Origin: Paenibacillus sp. URB8-2
GTDB lineage: Bacteria > Bacillota > Bacilli > Paenibacillales > Paenibacillaceae
Assembly (NCBI RefSeq): GCF_013393385.1
Contig: NZ_AP023239.1
Location: 3,162,001 to 3,226,000 of the forward strand
Length of the DNA: 64,000 nucleotides
Reading direction: 5' to 3'
How positions within the stretch are numbered: the first letter of the stretch is position 1; each line of letters begins with the position of its first letter. Shown here one piece after another: positions 9,703 to 17,666 of this stretch. A program made the position numbers and the translations under genes. The notes under the pieces are model-generated. The model was given only the letters and a program-made list of their open reading frames with translations. It made no database searches and was not told the origin of the DNA.

Positions 9703-10158
9703 TCAATTCGCATCTCCTAAATAAATGGGTTTTATTTGTTTATTCTGTATTTGTTCAACCAATTTAAGAGGATAAACTCTAATTTTACTTAATTTATCAA
9801 CTTCAATCCATTCAACTCCGACCTGATCTTTGTCTGGATTTGTTCCATTAAAAGTTTCAAATTTGTTATTAATTGTGCATTCAAAATAAAACTCTACCTG
9901 ATGAACATCGTAATCCCATTCCGAAAACTCATGATTCTTACCAATATATTCTCTAATATAGACTATATCCCCTACTTCTACTTCACACCCTAATTCTTCA
10001 ATACATTCACGTGATACTGCTCTTTTCAGCTCTTCTCCTTTTTCTTGTCCTCCTCCTGGAAAGAGATAGAAAAAACCTTTCTCGTCCTGATTTCTTGTTA
10101 GAAGTATTTTATTATTATCAATAATAATTGCTTTCGCTGAGTTTCTTATAGGTTTCAT
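9703..10158 (-). CDS. Nudix hydrolase (cassette gene)
   Basis: 151 residues with an intact Nudix box GGGQEKGEELKRAVSRECIEELG at about residues 35-57. It is clearly different in sequence from the Nudix cassette at 5090, so the two are independent acquisitions rather than a duplication. Likely hydrolyses a nucleotide derivative; substrate unknown. Its cassette is bounded by attC9 upstream and the compact attC8 downstream with identical 8-base cores, one of the cleanest cassettes in the array. Confidence 0.88.
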   Translation of the reverse strand: MKPIRNSAKAIIIDNNKILLTRNQDEKGFFYLFPGGGQEKGEELKRAVSRECIEELGCEVEVGDIVYIREYIGKNHEFSEWDYDVHQVEFYFECTINNKFETFNGTNPDKDQVGVEWIEVDKLSKIRVYPLKLVEQIQNKQIKPIYLGDAN

Positions 10159-10204
10159 AAAAATTCTCCTGGTATAATATTTTTTAAAACGCTTTCGACG
10201 ATTT

Positions 10205-10332
10205 CAGCTAACGTCTTGCTTCTGCGACGTCCAGTACCCCGCCACTTTAAATCGTCCGCTTTCTTTCGGTGGGGGTACTGGATGTGGTGAGCGCTCTTTT
10301 TGCTCACCCTTGCGAAGAAGCTTTGTTAGACG
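10205..10332 (-). other. attC9
   Basis: 128 bp with an interior unlike the other sites: a long arm CCAGTACCCC / GGGGTACTGG and a second hairpin GGTGAGCGC...TGCTCACC. Left CAGCTAAC (10205-10212), right GTTAGACG (10325-10332); on the minus strand the R'' reads GTCTAAC, matching the published RYYYAAC consensus. Confidence 0.88.
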
Positions 10333-10383
10333 ATGTTGTACACGGAAATTACCACTAGCCATAAGTAATACTTATTTTATTAG

Positions 10384-11157
10384 TTAATATTTCTTTCCTA
10401 AATATAAATCCATAGTATCGTAAATATTGATTATACCGCCAAACTTATCTATTACAGTTGCTATTTCACTTTCTAATACGTTTTTAACATCCATCTGTAA
10501 AGATCTGTGATCTGAGTATGTATTCAATAACGAAATATAGTCTTCTGCATGTAGCTTCCGTGTTTGACGGTAAATTTTTGTAATAACATTAGAAAAACCA
10601 TATTTTCTCATAGTATCTGCATACTGCTGACAAGTTTTTTCATCAAACTCTTCCGGTGATTTGTCGCCAAAAGGCTTGTATTTTTTATATATTTTTTGAA
10701 TTTCAATGTGCATAGTATCATCTTTGCCAATAGCACTTGGATGATTCCAAAATAATGCAACTGTACCACCGTGATTTAACAGACTATGCACTTTTGTAAA
10801 ACCAATATCCTGTGGTAACCAATGAAAAGCAGTTGCAGAATATATCATATCGTATTTATTGTCATCAGTAGTAAAACTTTCAAAATCAATATTAATCACT
10901 TTAAAGTTACTAAATTGTGAAAACTTTTGTTTTGTAAACTCAGCTAATTTTCCACCAAGCTCAACAGCCGTTACTTTACAGCCTGTTTTCAAAATTGGTA
11001 ACGTTGCTTGACCTGTCCCTATTCCTATTTCAAGTGCATTTTTTGTACTGTTTAGACCCGAATAATGGATAATATCATTAAACAACTCCGCAACATATGT
11101 TGGTCGACATTTATCATAATTAACTACATCTTCATTAAATTTCAATCGCAAGTCCAT
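10384..11157 (-). CDS. Class I SAM-dependent methyltransferase (cassette gene)
   Basis: 257 residues with motif I ALEIGIGTGQATLPIL (~residues 41-56), an acidic end of beta-2 (VTAVELGG) and SATAFHWL, which is typical of methyltransferases resembling Trm9/UbiE-like small-molecule enzymes. Acceptor not predictable. Different from the methyltransferase at 4123. Its cassette cores (attC10 left GTTAGGCG, attC9 right GTTAGACG) agree in 7 of 8 bases. Confidence 0.87.
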   Translation of the reverse strand: MDLRLKFNEDVVNYDKCRPTYVAELFNDIIHYSGLNSTKNALEIGIGTGQATLPILKTGCKVTAVELGGKLAEFTKQKFSQFSNFKVINIDFESFTTDDNKYDMIYSATAFHWLPQDIGFTKVHSLLNHGGTVALFWNHPSAIGKDDTMHIEIQKIYKKYKPFGDKSPEEFDEKTCQQYADTMRKYGFSNVITKIYRQTRKLHAEDYISLLNTYSDHRSLQMDVKNVLESEIATVIDKFGGIINIYDTMDLYLGKKY

Positions 11158-11214
11158 TTGAGTTCACCTCACAAATAATTATTTTCTTTATGCTTTAAGA
11201 CTAGTGCACAATTT

Positions 11215-11381
11215 CGCCTAACGTTGATGTATTCACGAACCCTCACTGCCTTAAGGACCCGAAGGGTCCGACCGCGACGCGGTTAGGCAGTTCAGGGTTG
11301 TCTGCTGAACCGGCTTCCTCGAACCGAACTCCTGCAGACCAAGGAGCCGTAGGCTCCGAAGCGTAGATACTGTGTTAGGCG
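11215..11381 (-). other. attC10
   Basis: 167 bp with perfect consensus cores on the minus strand: R'' GCCTAAC and R' GTTAGGC. L boxes TATTCACG / GCGTAGATA. Inside are three potential hairpins, including GGACCCGAAGGGTCC and GGAGCCGTAGGCTCC. This is the best example of the long branched form. Confidence 0.92.
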
Positions 11382-11412
11382 AAGCGGCCTCTTCTTTGAT
11401 TAATCCCACTAC

Positions 11413-11961
11413 TTAACTCACTTTATAATCTTTCTTAAGTATTGCATATATGACAGTTTCAACAAACCGATTCCTCCAATAAAAATGTTCCTTCAATGTC
11501 CCTTCTTCACTTAATCCAATTTTCTCAAGCACCTTTCTTGATCCCACATTCTCTGGTTCTACAAATGCTTCAATACGGTTTAATCCAAGATTGTTAAATC
11601 CGAATTCAATTATCTTCTGAATCACCTCAGTCATATAACCTTGCCGCCAGTATTCTGGTGTTAATTCATATCCAATTTCAGCTTTATAATGATTTTTCAT
11701 CCATCCATGAAATCCACATGTTCCAATTACTCTGCTTTCCGATCGCAAAGTGATTCCCCAGCGAATGCCCTGATTTCTTTCAAACTTTTGATTCCATCTA
11801 TCAATTAGTTCTTCTGCTTGCTCAATATTCGTAAAACTCTCCAAATCATAAAATTATGTACCTTCATCCAAAGAGAAATATTGAAATATTTCTCTTGAAT
11901 CGTCTTGTTTAAGCTGTCTTAGTACAAATCTATCTGTTCCTAATATGGGGAATTGATACAT
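11413..11961 (-). pseudogene. GNAT acetyltransferase (RimJ/RimL-like) with an in-frame TAA
   Basis: The region 11413-11961 encodes a full GNAT protein (MYQFPILGTDRFVLRQLK ... IGYELTPEYWRQGYMTEVI ... VEPENVGSRKVLEKIG), with acetyl-CoA loop YWRQGYM, but a TAA at 11854-11856 interrupts it after residue 35. In relatives this position is followed by a Tyr-rich turn, and the downstream frame continues FYDLESFTNIEQ without shift. ATG 11961 follows AAAGGAG. A TTG at 11844 could give a truncated 143-residue product lacking the first strand, probably inactive. A nonsense mutation is the simplest explanation. Confidence 0.75.
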
Positions 11962-11992
11962 ATTTTTTCTCCTTTCATGGTTTAGGTCATTT

Positions 11993-12141
11993 CGCATAAC
12001 GTTTCCGCATCTACGACGCGACCCGGCCTTAGATAGTTCTTATCTTAGGCCGGGTCGTGTGTTGTCTGAATATTCTTCTAAGTACATAACTTCTGACAAC
12101 CAAGGGGCGAATGCCCCGCAGCGTAGATGTAATGTTAAGTG
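11993..12141 (-). other. attC11
   Basis: 149 bp. Left CGCATAAC (11993-12000), giving a core GTTATGC identical to the Vibrio cholerae repeat core; right GTTAAGTG (12134-12141), identical to the 5' core of the toxin cassette at attC12. A strong hairpin built on ACCCGGCCTTAGATA links it to attC3. Confidence 0.9.
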
Positions 12142-12260
12142 ATGTTACTGCCTTCTTTGAGGTACCTTCAATTAAAGTATTTCAAATAGATTCTATATTG
12201 TTGTTTGTGTTTTTACTAAGCTTGTTATAGTATTTTCGTCTTTATTTGGTTTTATTATGT

Positions 12261-12266
12261 TATAAT
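12261..12266 (+). promoter_or_regulatory. Extended -10 promoter of toxin copy 2
   Basis: TGTTATAAT, conserved in position and sequence with the promoter of copy 1, about 65 bp upstream of the toxin start. Confidence 0.5.
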
Positions 12267-12330
12267 TCTTGAGTACAATATACGGCTTAAAAGGGCGGTC
12301 GGCTAATCTCCCGGAAGGGAGGTGATGCCC

Positions 12331-12414
12331 ATGGAGGTCAAAGATGCTCTCACCTTAATGCTCATGTTCAGCATGTTCATTTTGGCGCTTCTTACCTACA
12401 TGAAAAAGAAATAG
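12331..12414 (+). CDS. Holin-like type I toxin, copy 2 (within an intact cassette)
   Basis: 27 residues, MEVKDALTLMLMFSMFIL then ALLTYMKKK: one membrane span and a tri-lysine tail, differing from copy 1 at only four positions. GGGAGGTG precedes the ATG by six bases. It reads rightwards, against the cassette polarity, and sits between attC11 and attC12 whose cores match exactly (GTTAAGTG), so the complete cassette is this toxin unit alone. The family is known from chromosomal and plasmid type I toxin-antitoxin pairs; its presence as an integron cassette would favour retention of the array. The toxic function is inferred from family resemblance. Confidence 0.78.
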   Translation: MEVKDALTLMLMFSMFILALLTYMKKK

Positions 12415-12560
12415 ACCGCCCTCCCTAAGGTAACGGTCTATTTCTCGACCTATCTTGTGTGGCCGACTGCTCTTTATGCAGTTATTGTACGTGGGAGTCG
12501 TGTTACCGCACGGCTCCTTTCTTATTCTTACCTCAGTATAGCTCATTTTATAACGCTTTT
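12405..12560 (-). ncRNA. Putative antisense antitoxin RNA of toxin copy 2
   Basis: Minus-strand TATACT box at 12535-12540, a conserved GGAGCCGTGCGG hairpin and a terminator stem overlapping the toxin stop (AGAAATAGACCG / CGGTCTATTTCT). All are conserved with copy 1 although the spacer bases vary. The architecture predicts an RNA pairing with the toxin mRNA 3' end. Confidence 0.42.
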
Positions 12561-12634
12561 ATAGGGGTTATTTCTTTGGAAATTTATTTTTTGTTTTTAT
12601 ATTGTCTTTATAGAGGTTTGTCGTGCAGTAATTT

Positions 12635-12793
12635 CACTTAACGTTTCCGCATTCACGAACCCGAGAGGCTTAAGGCGCGCTAGCGCCGGGTCGAAGACTT
12701 AGCCTCGCAGGGTTGTCTGGTGCTATAACCTCTTCGCCTTAACTTCTGCAGACTAAGGCCGTACGGCCCGCAACGTGGATGCTGTGTTATAAG
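12635..12793 (-). other. attC12
   Basis: 159 bp. Left CACTTAAC (12635-12642; minus-strand core GTTAAGT fits GTTRRRY), right GTTATAAG (12786-12793), which equals the 5' core at attC13. Arms CCCGAGAGGCTTAAGG / CTTAGCCTCGCAGGG and GGCGCGCTAGCGCC. Confidence 0.9.
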
Positions 12794-12824
12794 ATGTCCC
12801 CCTCTTCGAAGCATTACCTGAAAA

Positions 12825-13322
12825 TTATGTTATTTGATATATGATTCTATTCCATTCTTCAGGTACGAACAGCCATAAGGCTGGAACCATACATTCACTG
12901 TAGTCTTTGCTCTTAGAAAAATGTTTCTTAATATAGGTATTAATTCGATCGTTATAAGCCTTTACTTCTTTTACAAGATTTAATTTATTAATTTTCTTTA
13001 GTTCTTGTTCATCAATATCAAATAAGGGAATTTGCGTCTCACTGAACCATCCATCGAAGTAATCACTGTAAGGTCCACCCATTCCATGAGGGCATCCTAA
13101 CTTGGTTTCTGACTCTTTCGTGCAGTGACACCACCAACTTACCGCGTGAATAATAATATTTACTTTCGTTAAATCTGTTATCAGACTTTCAATATATTCA
13201 TTCATAGTGATAAGATCTATGTACCCTGTTCCTACTGGTTGTACGTAGTAATTCTTTAAGATCTCTTCAATTCTTGTTTGTGTCGCTAGACTGGTAGAGC
13301 GAAGCATGTCCAGATATTCCAT
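12825..13322 (-). CDS. Unknown cassette protein (165 aa) with HCxC-like metal-binding look
   Basis: A soluble protein starting MEYLDMLRSTSL; the ATG at 13322 is preferred because GGAGG lies seven bases before it, whereas the ATG two codons upstream is too close. Residues around SWWCHCTKESETKLGCPHG contain Cys and His that could bind metal, and the C-terminus has VPALWLFVPEEWN. I do not recognise the family. It is a single-gene cassette between attC12 and attC13 with identical cores (GTTATAAG). Confidence 0.7.
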   Translation of the reverse strand: MEYLDMLRSTSLATQTRIEEILKNYYVQPVGTGYIDLITMNEYIESLITDLTKVNIIIHAVSWWCHCTKESETKLGCPHGMGGPYSDYFDGWFSETQIPLFDIDEQELKKINKLNLVKEVKAYNDRINTYIKKHFSKSKDYSECMVPALWLFVPEEWNRIIYQIT

Positions 13323-13373
13323 TATCATGCCTCCGTTAGTATTTAACTATTATTTTATGATTCTGAGGGAGTT

Positions 13374-13543
13374 CTTATAACCTTGTTGTATTCCCGACGT
13401 CTCACTGGCTTAAGGCCCGCCAGGGCCGGGTGGCTCCGCCACTTAGATAGTGCAGGTGTGTCCACCCGAATTATCTTCCTGAAAATCCTCGGGCGGACCA
13501 AGGGACAGCTTGCTGGCCCGCAGCGTGAATGCTATGTTATCTG
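13374..13543 (-). other. attC13
   Basis: 170 bp. Left CTTATAAC (13374-13381), right GTTATCTG (13536-13543). Contains GGCCCGCCAGGGCC, GGTGGCTCCGCC and a GGGCGGACCAAGGGAC block. The base after the left core is C rather than the usual G (TAACC), a small departure from the other sites. Confidence 0.87.
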
Positions 13544-13629
13544 ATGCCTCTGGCCTCTTCGAATAATTTCAATGTCATTTTTATTTTATCTATAGTTTTA
13601 TTTAATATCTTAATTCCTTTTAGTCATTA

Positions 13630-13944
13630 TTATGATGTGATTTGAGTAATTCCCCCCCCTATTTTTAAGTGATTTGGTAATAGGTGTTGTGGAATCATTT
13701 TAATGTTTTTTAATTGAGTATCTATGCTCCATCCACCAGGTTTAATATCCTCGTCAAACCATTTTGCACCTGAATTAATCCATTTTTGTTTATTCTTCTC
13801 ATATGCTTCAAGTTGACAGTCATCATATCCATACTCGAAGCCGCAGCATGGACAAATATTAAAACTAGAGGATTCACCATTGATGCCCCAAGGTGGTTCA
13901 TTCAACTCAGGATATCCACAAACATGACAAATGTAAGTATCCAT
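13630..13944 (-). CDS. Small CPCC-type cysteine-rich zinc-ribbon protein (cassette gene)
   Basis: 104 residues with two CxxC knuckles, CHVCGYPEL and CPCCGFEYGYDD, at about residues 6-9 and 32-35, spaced like a four-cysteine zinc ribbon, followed by WINSGAKWFDE. Similar small proteins are widespread and unassigned. It shares its cassette with the TnpB element inserted on its 5' side, so its expression may now depend on a new promoter. Confidence 0.8.
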   Translation of the reverse strand: MDTYICHVCGYPELNEPPWGINGESSSFNICPCCGFEYGYDDCQLEAYEKNKQKWINSGAKWFDEDIKPGGWSIDTQLKNIKMIPQHLLPNHLKIGGGITQITS

Positions 13945-14010
13945 ATATCAATCAACCACCTAACTTATATACTTGTTATTTTTTTACCTTGTTTATATCT
14001 TTATGTTTAG

Positions 14011-14110
14011 TGAACTCTCCCCCACTTAGCTTACGCATGAAGTGGGGGCTTCTGTTGGCATCGATACAGGGTTGCACACGCTTGCGAGCTTCATAATTGA
14101 AGGCTCAACG
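14011..14110 (-). ncRNA. Candidate omega RNA / right-end region of the TnpB element
   Basis: The 3' end of tnpB and the following ~80 bp, ending with the CCCCCACTT hairpin and GAGAGTTCAC, is the position from which TnpB guide RNAs are processed. Position-based inference; the guide would be the sequence just beyond 14011, inside the host cassette. Confidence 0.4.
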
Positions 14111-15443
14111 CCTGTTGCACCCGAATGAGGGAAGCCAACGTCCAATACGTTCGTTTTGCCAATGAAGGGTCTTTGGCCTCCAAGGACAACCACATCTTTT
14201 CAGATGTGGCTTTTTGTATATTACGTAGCACGTACCGTGCGCCGATGTTATACGAGGCATTAAGGTCCGCGTGATACATTTTGCCTGTTGCGAATACAGC
14301 AACATCCCGCTTCGTGTTTCGTTGTACAAATCCACTGCCATCAAAAGCAAGCGCACTTGTATTCACAGGGTTGACCATGGAAACCCGCATCCCCAGAAAA
14401 TGCGCCATTTCGGTCACTTTTGTTTGGATGCGCCGTTTCGCCCAAAACTGGAGTTTGGCACGAAGCCGCTTGGCTCCCCACGTTCCTTTAGGCAGACGCA
14501 TCTTCCCTAAATACTCCATGACAATGACATCTGCGCTGTGTTTTTGGGCAAAGGCGAGGATTTGATGCGCGGTATCGTGGACGATATGCGTCTGTAAGCC
14601 GGTCATCCGCCGCCAGAAATTCGGTTTTGCCCCTATACCGGATTGTCGCTGGGCTTGTTTCAGTTTGCCTATGATTTGGCGCATCCGATCTTTTTCTTTG
14701 GCTTGGTTGATAAACGTCCTCGCCAAGACAGTGCCGTTAGCGTCCATCACGGAACAGACTGCGGAATTCGTTAACCCCAAATCAACGGCGCACACCCGCT
14801 GCTTGGAAGGTTCCGCCTGAGTCAGCTTCACATCCCCCTCATAGGCGATATGAAGGGCATAGCGTTTTCCTTTCCGAACCAATGTGGGGCTGCATTCTTT
14901 CATGCTCCACACGTTACGTTTAAATAGGTCTTGCTCCTTAAAGGTAATGGGGAGCCATACCCAATCGCCTTGATGAAATATCTTGATGTTGGCTGCCCGA
15001 TCGGAGGTTCGGATGAACATGTTGCCTTTGTACAAGCAAGGGAACGCCTGATGTTGAGATTGGAGTATCGGCGCTTTCTTCGAAAAGCGTTTCCCTTCTT
15101 GCTGGGCGTGTTTCCGCTCGGCTTGCCAAAGCTGAAAACGGGAATGATGACTTTTCACAATGCCAAACGCTTCGGCAATGGCACTTCTGCGGAAGTAAGA
15201 AGGAAACTTATAAAAGCGTTGATCAAACTCGGCGTAGAGCGGATTCGGATTGTGCCTGGTACGGTGAGTCAGCCGTTCTACCGCCGTCACAACCGCTTGG
15301 GTGGATAACGATTCCAAGGCCATAAACTGCTCTTGAATGACCGTAATCAAGAACGACAGCGCCTCTTGATACACAAGGAGAGTCGCATCTAGCATGCGGT
15401 GGTGAGACGTAATCGGATGTTTGAGTGTTTTGACCACCTTCAT
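14091..15443 (-). CDS. tnpB: TnpB-family RNA-guided endonuclease/transposase accessory protein
   Basis: 450 residues. RuvC-type catalytic acids are all present: AVDLGLTNSAV (Asp), VIVMEYLGKM (Glu) and YHADLNASYNIGA (Asp). The zinc-ribbon cysteines found in most TnpB proteins are missing; the equivalent segment reads TSALAFDGSGFVQRNTKR then DVAVFATGK, as in a known cysteine-free subgroup. I chose ATG 15443 because GGAGGCG lies just upstream; longer in-frame starts overlap the element's left-end hairpin. TnpB cuts DNA under guidance from the RNA transcribed from the element's 3' end. Without tnpA the element depends on a transposase in trans. Confidence 0.88.
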   Translation of the reverse strand: MKVVKTLKHPITSHHRMLDATLLVYQEALSFLITVIQEQFMALESLSTQAVVTAVERLTHRTRHNPNPLYAEFDQRFYKFPSYFRRSAIAEAFGIVKSHHSRFQLWQAERKHAQQEGKRFSKKAPILQSQHQAFPCLYKGNMFIRTSDRAANIKIFHQGDWVWLPITFKEQDLFKRNVWSMKECSPTLVRKGKRYALHIAYEGDVKLTQAEPSKQRVCAVDLGLTNSAVCSVMDANGTVLARTFINQAKEKDRMRQIIGKLKQAQRQSGIGAKPNFWRRMTGLQTHIVHDTAHQILAFAQKHSADVIVMEYLGKMRLPKGTWGAKRLRAKLQFWAKRRIQTKVTEMAHFLGMRVSMVNPVNTSALAFDGSGFVQRNTKRDVAVFATGKMYHADLNASYNIGARYVLRNIQKATSEKMWLSLEAKDPSLAKRTYWTLASLIRVQQALSLQL

Positions 15444-15612
15444 GAGACACGCCTCCATCGCAAGTTTGATGGGTCTAGTATAACACAAGAACGTATGTTT
15501 GGTGAAGCTAGCGTGTCTAACCCCCACCTTCGCTGTTGGCTTAGAGGCGGGGGACTGCGACACTAAATCTGTTCAATAATGAATTTTATGTTTATAACTA
15601 TTCCAGAGGTTT

Positions 15613-15780
15613 CAAATAACGTTCTGATATTCACGACGCCCCACCACCTTAAGGCTCCGAAGGAGCCGGCCGCGACCGCGGTTAGGTGGTGCGGGTGTGT
15701 CCGCTGATCCCTGGCTTCCCCGATATTCCATCTGGCGGACCGAGGGCCGTAGGCCCGAAGCGTGAATACATTGTTATATG
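15613..15780 (-). other. attC14
   Basis: 168 bp. Left CAAATAAC (15613-15620), right GTTATATG (15773-15780), the latter identical to the core at attC15. Interior GGCTCCGAAGGAGCC and CACCACCTTAAG / GGTTAGGTGGTG, closely related to attC16. Confidence 0.88.
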
Positions 15781-15813
15781 CTGTTGGGGCCTTCCTTGAG
15801 TTGCCTTCCTGCT

Positions 15814-16302
15814 TTACTTATTTATTAAATATTCAATTACAGGATAAGAGATCAAGTTTCTATCCCGGTATGTTGAAGTTATCACATCACTTTTATTACT
15901 TAAGATTCCATTTTGTAATATTACAGGTTTAAATCCTCTTTCAATGGCTCCGTTATAGGTAAATAAGACACAATGCTCTGCAGCAAATCCTGAAATTATT
16001 ATAAACTCTACGCTTTGATTCAATAAAATTTGTTCTAATTCTGTCTTCCAAAATGCATTCGAGTTTTCTTTGGTCAGTATCAAGTCTTTATCTTTGATTT
16101 GAATTTCTGGAACACTGTTATATAAATCTCTATTTGATTCTTTAAGACCTTCAATGTCTTGAACATGTATGACTACATGATCATTAGAACGAAGCAAATC
16201 TGACACATAATTGATATACTCGCAAGCTCTATCTATTATTTTCTTTTCTAGATCCTCTAGATGGATTGCTTGCATATCAATAATTAACAAACCTATTTTC
16301 AT
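15814..16302 (-). CDS. Isochorismatase-family cysteine hydrolase (cassette gene)
   Basis: 162 residues with the catalytic triad of the family visible: Asp in LLIIDMQAIH, Lys in ILTKENSNAFW and Cys in SGFAAEHCVLFT. Members hydrolyse isochorismate, nicotinamide or other amides; the substrate cannot be chosen here. ATG 16302 is preferred, eight bases after GAGGGAG, over a GTG three codons upstream. It forms a clean cassette with matching cores (GTTATATG) at attC14 and the attC15 remnant. Confidence 0.87.
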   Translation of the reverse strand: MKIGLLIIDMQAIHLEDLEKKIIDRACEYINYVSDLLRSNDHVVIHVQDIEGLKESNRDLYNSVPEIQIKDKDLILTKENSNAFWKTELEQILLNQSVEFIIISGFAAEHCVLFTYNGAIERGFKPVILQNGILSNKSDVITSTYRDRNLISYPVIEYLINK

Positions 16303-16342
16303 CGAAGACACTCCCTCAAATGTATTTAAATACTTACCCCAA

Positions 16343-16365
16343 CATATAACGTTCTTGTATTGATA
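16343..16365 (-). other. attC15 remnant
   Basis: CATATAACGTTCTTGTATTG is the left end of an attC; the remainder is missing and the IS3 element begins immediately after. The matching right half is not found on the far side of the IS, so insertion was accompanied or followed by deletion. Confidence 0.7.
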
Positions 16366-16448
16366 TGACGAGGTGTAATGCTCCCCATTGTCAAGACACG
16401 AATTGAGAGAAAATAAGTTAACTCCTCTCTGGTTTGAAATGGTAGGGT

Positions 16449-17390
16449 TTAAGAAGCTTTTCGGGTCAACGATTGCGAATATACAGTATCTGGTGAAACC
16501 TCGTTCAGCGCTTGGTGTGGACGTTCAGCGTTATAGAATTTCACGTAATTCGTAATGCCTTTCCGCAATTCACGGGGTGTTTCAAACTCATTTAAAAAGA
16601 TGCACTCGTACTTTAGAGACCTGAAATATCGTTCCGTTCGGCTGTTGTCCGTCGCGCGGCCTTTGCCGTCCATCGAGACTTTTACATTCTCTTTTTCAAG
16701 CAGTTCCAAGTAAGAGGCATTGGTAAAATGAGAGCCTTGGTCGCTGTTCATAATCTCCGGCTTACAGTGCCGGAAAGCGCGTTTCAGGCAGGTCAAAACA
16801 AAGCCTTTCTCCAGTGTGCTGGATAGCTCATAGTCGATCACTTTGCGGCTGTACCAGTCAATAATATTGAACAGGTACATGAATCCTTTGCCCATACGGA
16901 TGTACGTAATGTCGATTCCCCAGACCTGATTGGGGCGATCAATGGTAAGCCCGCGAAGCAGGTAAGGTCGGCAGTACTTGGCATGCAGACGCTTGCTGAG
17001 GTTCGGCTTCGGATACACCGCCTCTAAGCCCATTAGCTGCATCAGGCGGCGTATACGCTTCCGATTCACAGAATAGCCTTGATTCTTCAGGGACCTTGTC
17101 ATCCGGCGATAACCAAAGTAAGGGTGCTTCATGTAGATCTCATCGATCCGATGCATGATCTGTACGTTCTCCTCACTTGGCTGCTTCTCGCTCACAGGCC
17201 GATACACGCTCGTCCGGTTCACAGAGAGCAGTGTGGCTTGCCGTTTTATGTTGATCTTCGGATGATCTCGTTCGACCATGGCCTTACGCTCGGCTAAGGG
17301 TTCATTTGAGGCCAGATTTTTTTTTGAGCCAGTCGACTTCAACGGTAAGTTGTCCGACCAGCTTTTCCAGGCGTTCCTGCTTGCTTTCAT
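16449..17390 (-). CDS. IS3-family transposase OrfB (DDE integrase domain)
   Basis: An integrase-core protein with HTH_21-like N-terminus and the DDE triad: WGIDITYIRMGKG (Asp), MNSDQGSHFT (Asp) and DNSRTERYFRSLKYE (Glu). No independent start is convincing; expression as an OrfAB fusion through a -1 shift at the nine-A run (17317-17325, minus strand) is expected for this family. Reading is intact end to end, so the transposase may be functional. Confidence 0.9.
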   Translation of the reverse strand: MKASRNAWKSWSDNLPLKSTGSKKNLASNEPLAERKAMVERDHPKINIKRQATLLSVNRTSVYRPVSEKQPSEENVQIMHRIDEIYMKHPYFGYRRMTRSLKNQGYSVNRKRIRRLMQLMGLEAVYPKPNLSKRLHAKYCRPYLLRGLTIDRPNQVWGIDITYIRMGKGFMYLFNIIDWYSRKVIDYELSSTLEKGFVLTCLKRAFRHCKPEIMNSDQGSHFTNASYLELLEKENVKVSMDGKGRATDNSRTERYFRSLKYECIFLNEFETPRELRKGITNYVKFYNAERPHQALNEVSPDTVYSQSLTRKAS

Positions 17391-17595
17391 ACTCCTTTCT
17401 CATCTTGTCCGCTTCACTCGTCCCTTTCTCGAACACCATGGACGCCCGGCTCAGAAACTCGGCTTTCCACCGGCTAATCATCACGGGACTCATTTCATAT
17501 TTGGCGGCAATCTCGTTCACGGTCTGCTCTTCCTGCAAGACCTCCAGCACAACCTTCGTTTTAAACTCTGGGGTGTATCGGTTCCGTTTTTCCAT
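17302..17595 (-). CDS. IS3-family transposase OrfA (HTH)
   Basis: 97 residues: MEKRNRYTPEFKTKVVLEVL with the HTH_Tnp_1 fold, followed by a leucine-zipper-like coiled coil (KEYESKQERLEKLVGQL). It overlaps OrfB by 89 bases. The ORF ends shortly after the poly-A slip site, as expected for frameshifting IS3 elements. Confidence 0.9.
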   Translation of the reverse strand: MEKRNRYTPEFKTKVVLEVLQEEQTVNEIAAKYEMSPVMISRWKAEFLSRASMVFEKGTSEADKMRKEYESKQERLEKLVGQLTVEVDWLKKKSGLK

Positions 17596-17666
17596 GGCTT
17601 TATTATAACTTATTTATCACGCTCCTGTGTCTCAACCTACGGGAGCATTATAAGGCCTCACCACTT

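Larger units (their letters stand above)
14011..15563 (-). mobile_element. TnpB-only IS200/IS605-type element
   Basis: One tnpB gene flanked by subterminal hairpins: CCCCCACTT / AAGTGGGGG at 14019-14048 (3' end) and CCCCCACCT / AGAGGCGGGGG at 15521-15553 (5' end). No tnpA is present. Ends are approximate, set where TTTAGTG-like flanks meet the conserved sequence. It lies inside one integron cassette, between the CPCC gene and attC14, and does not touch an attC site. The 3' end past tnpB is where such elements encode the guide (omega) RNA. Confidence 0.75.
16366..17663 (-). mobile_element. IS3-family insertion sequence (two overlapping transposase ORFs)
   Basis: About 1.3 kb with imperfect terminal inverted repeats that share TAATGCTCCC and AGACAC (16366-16400 and reverse complement at 17630-17663). 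No 3-4 bp target duplication is apparent: the left flank ends TTGATA and the right flank starts CTTTCAG. The element interrupts attC15 and ends next to the C-terminus of the gene at 17667. Confidence 0.85.

Noticed and set aside
7758..11856. The two in-frame TAA codons considered as programmed recoding
   Set aside because: No shared context, hairpin or SECIS-like element follows them, and the neighbouring cassette shows an ordinary frameshift, so decay is simpler.
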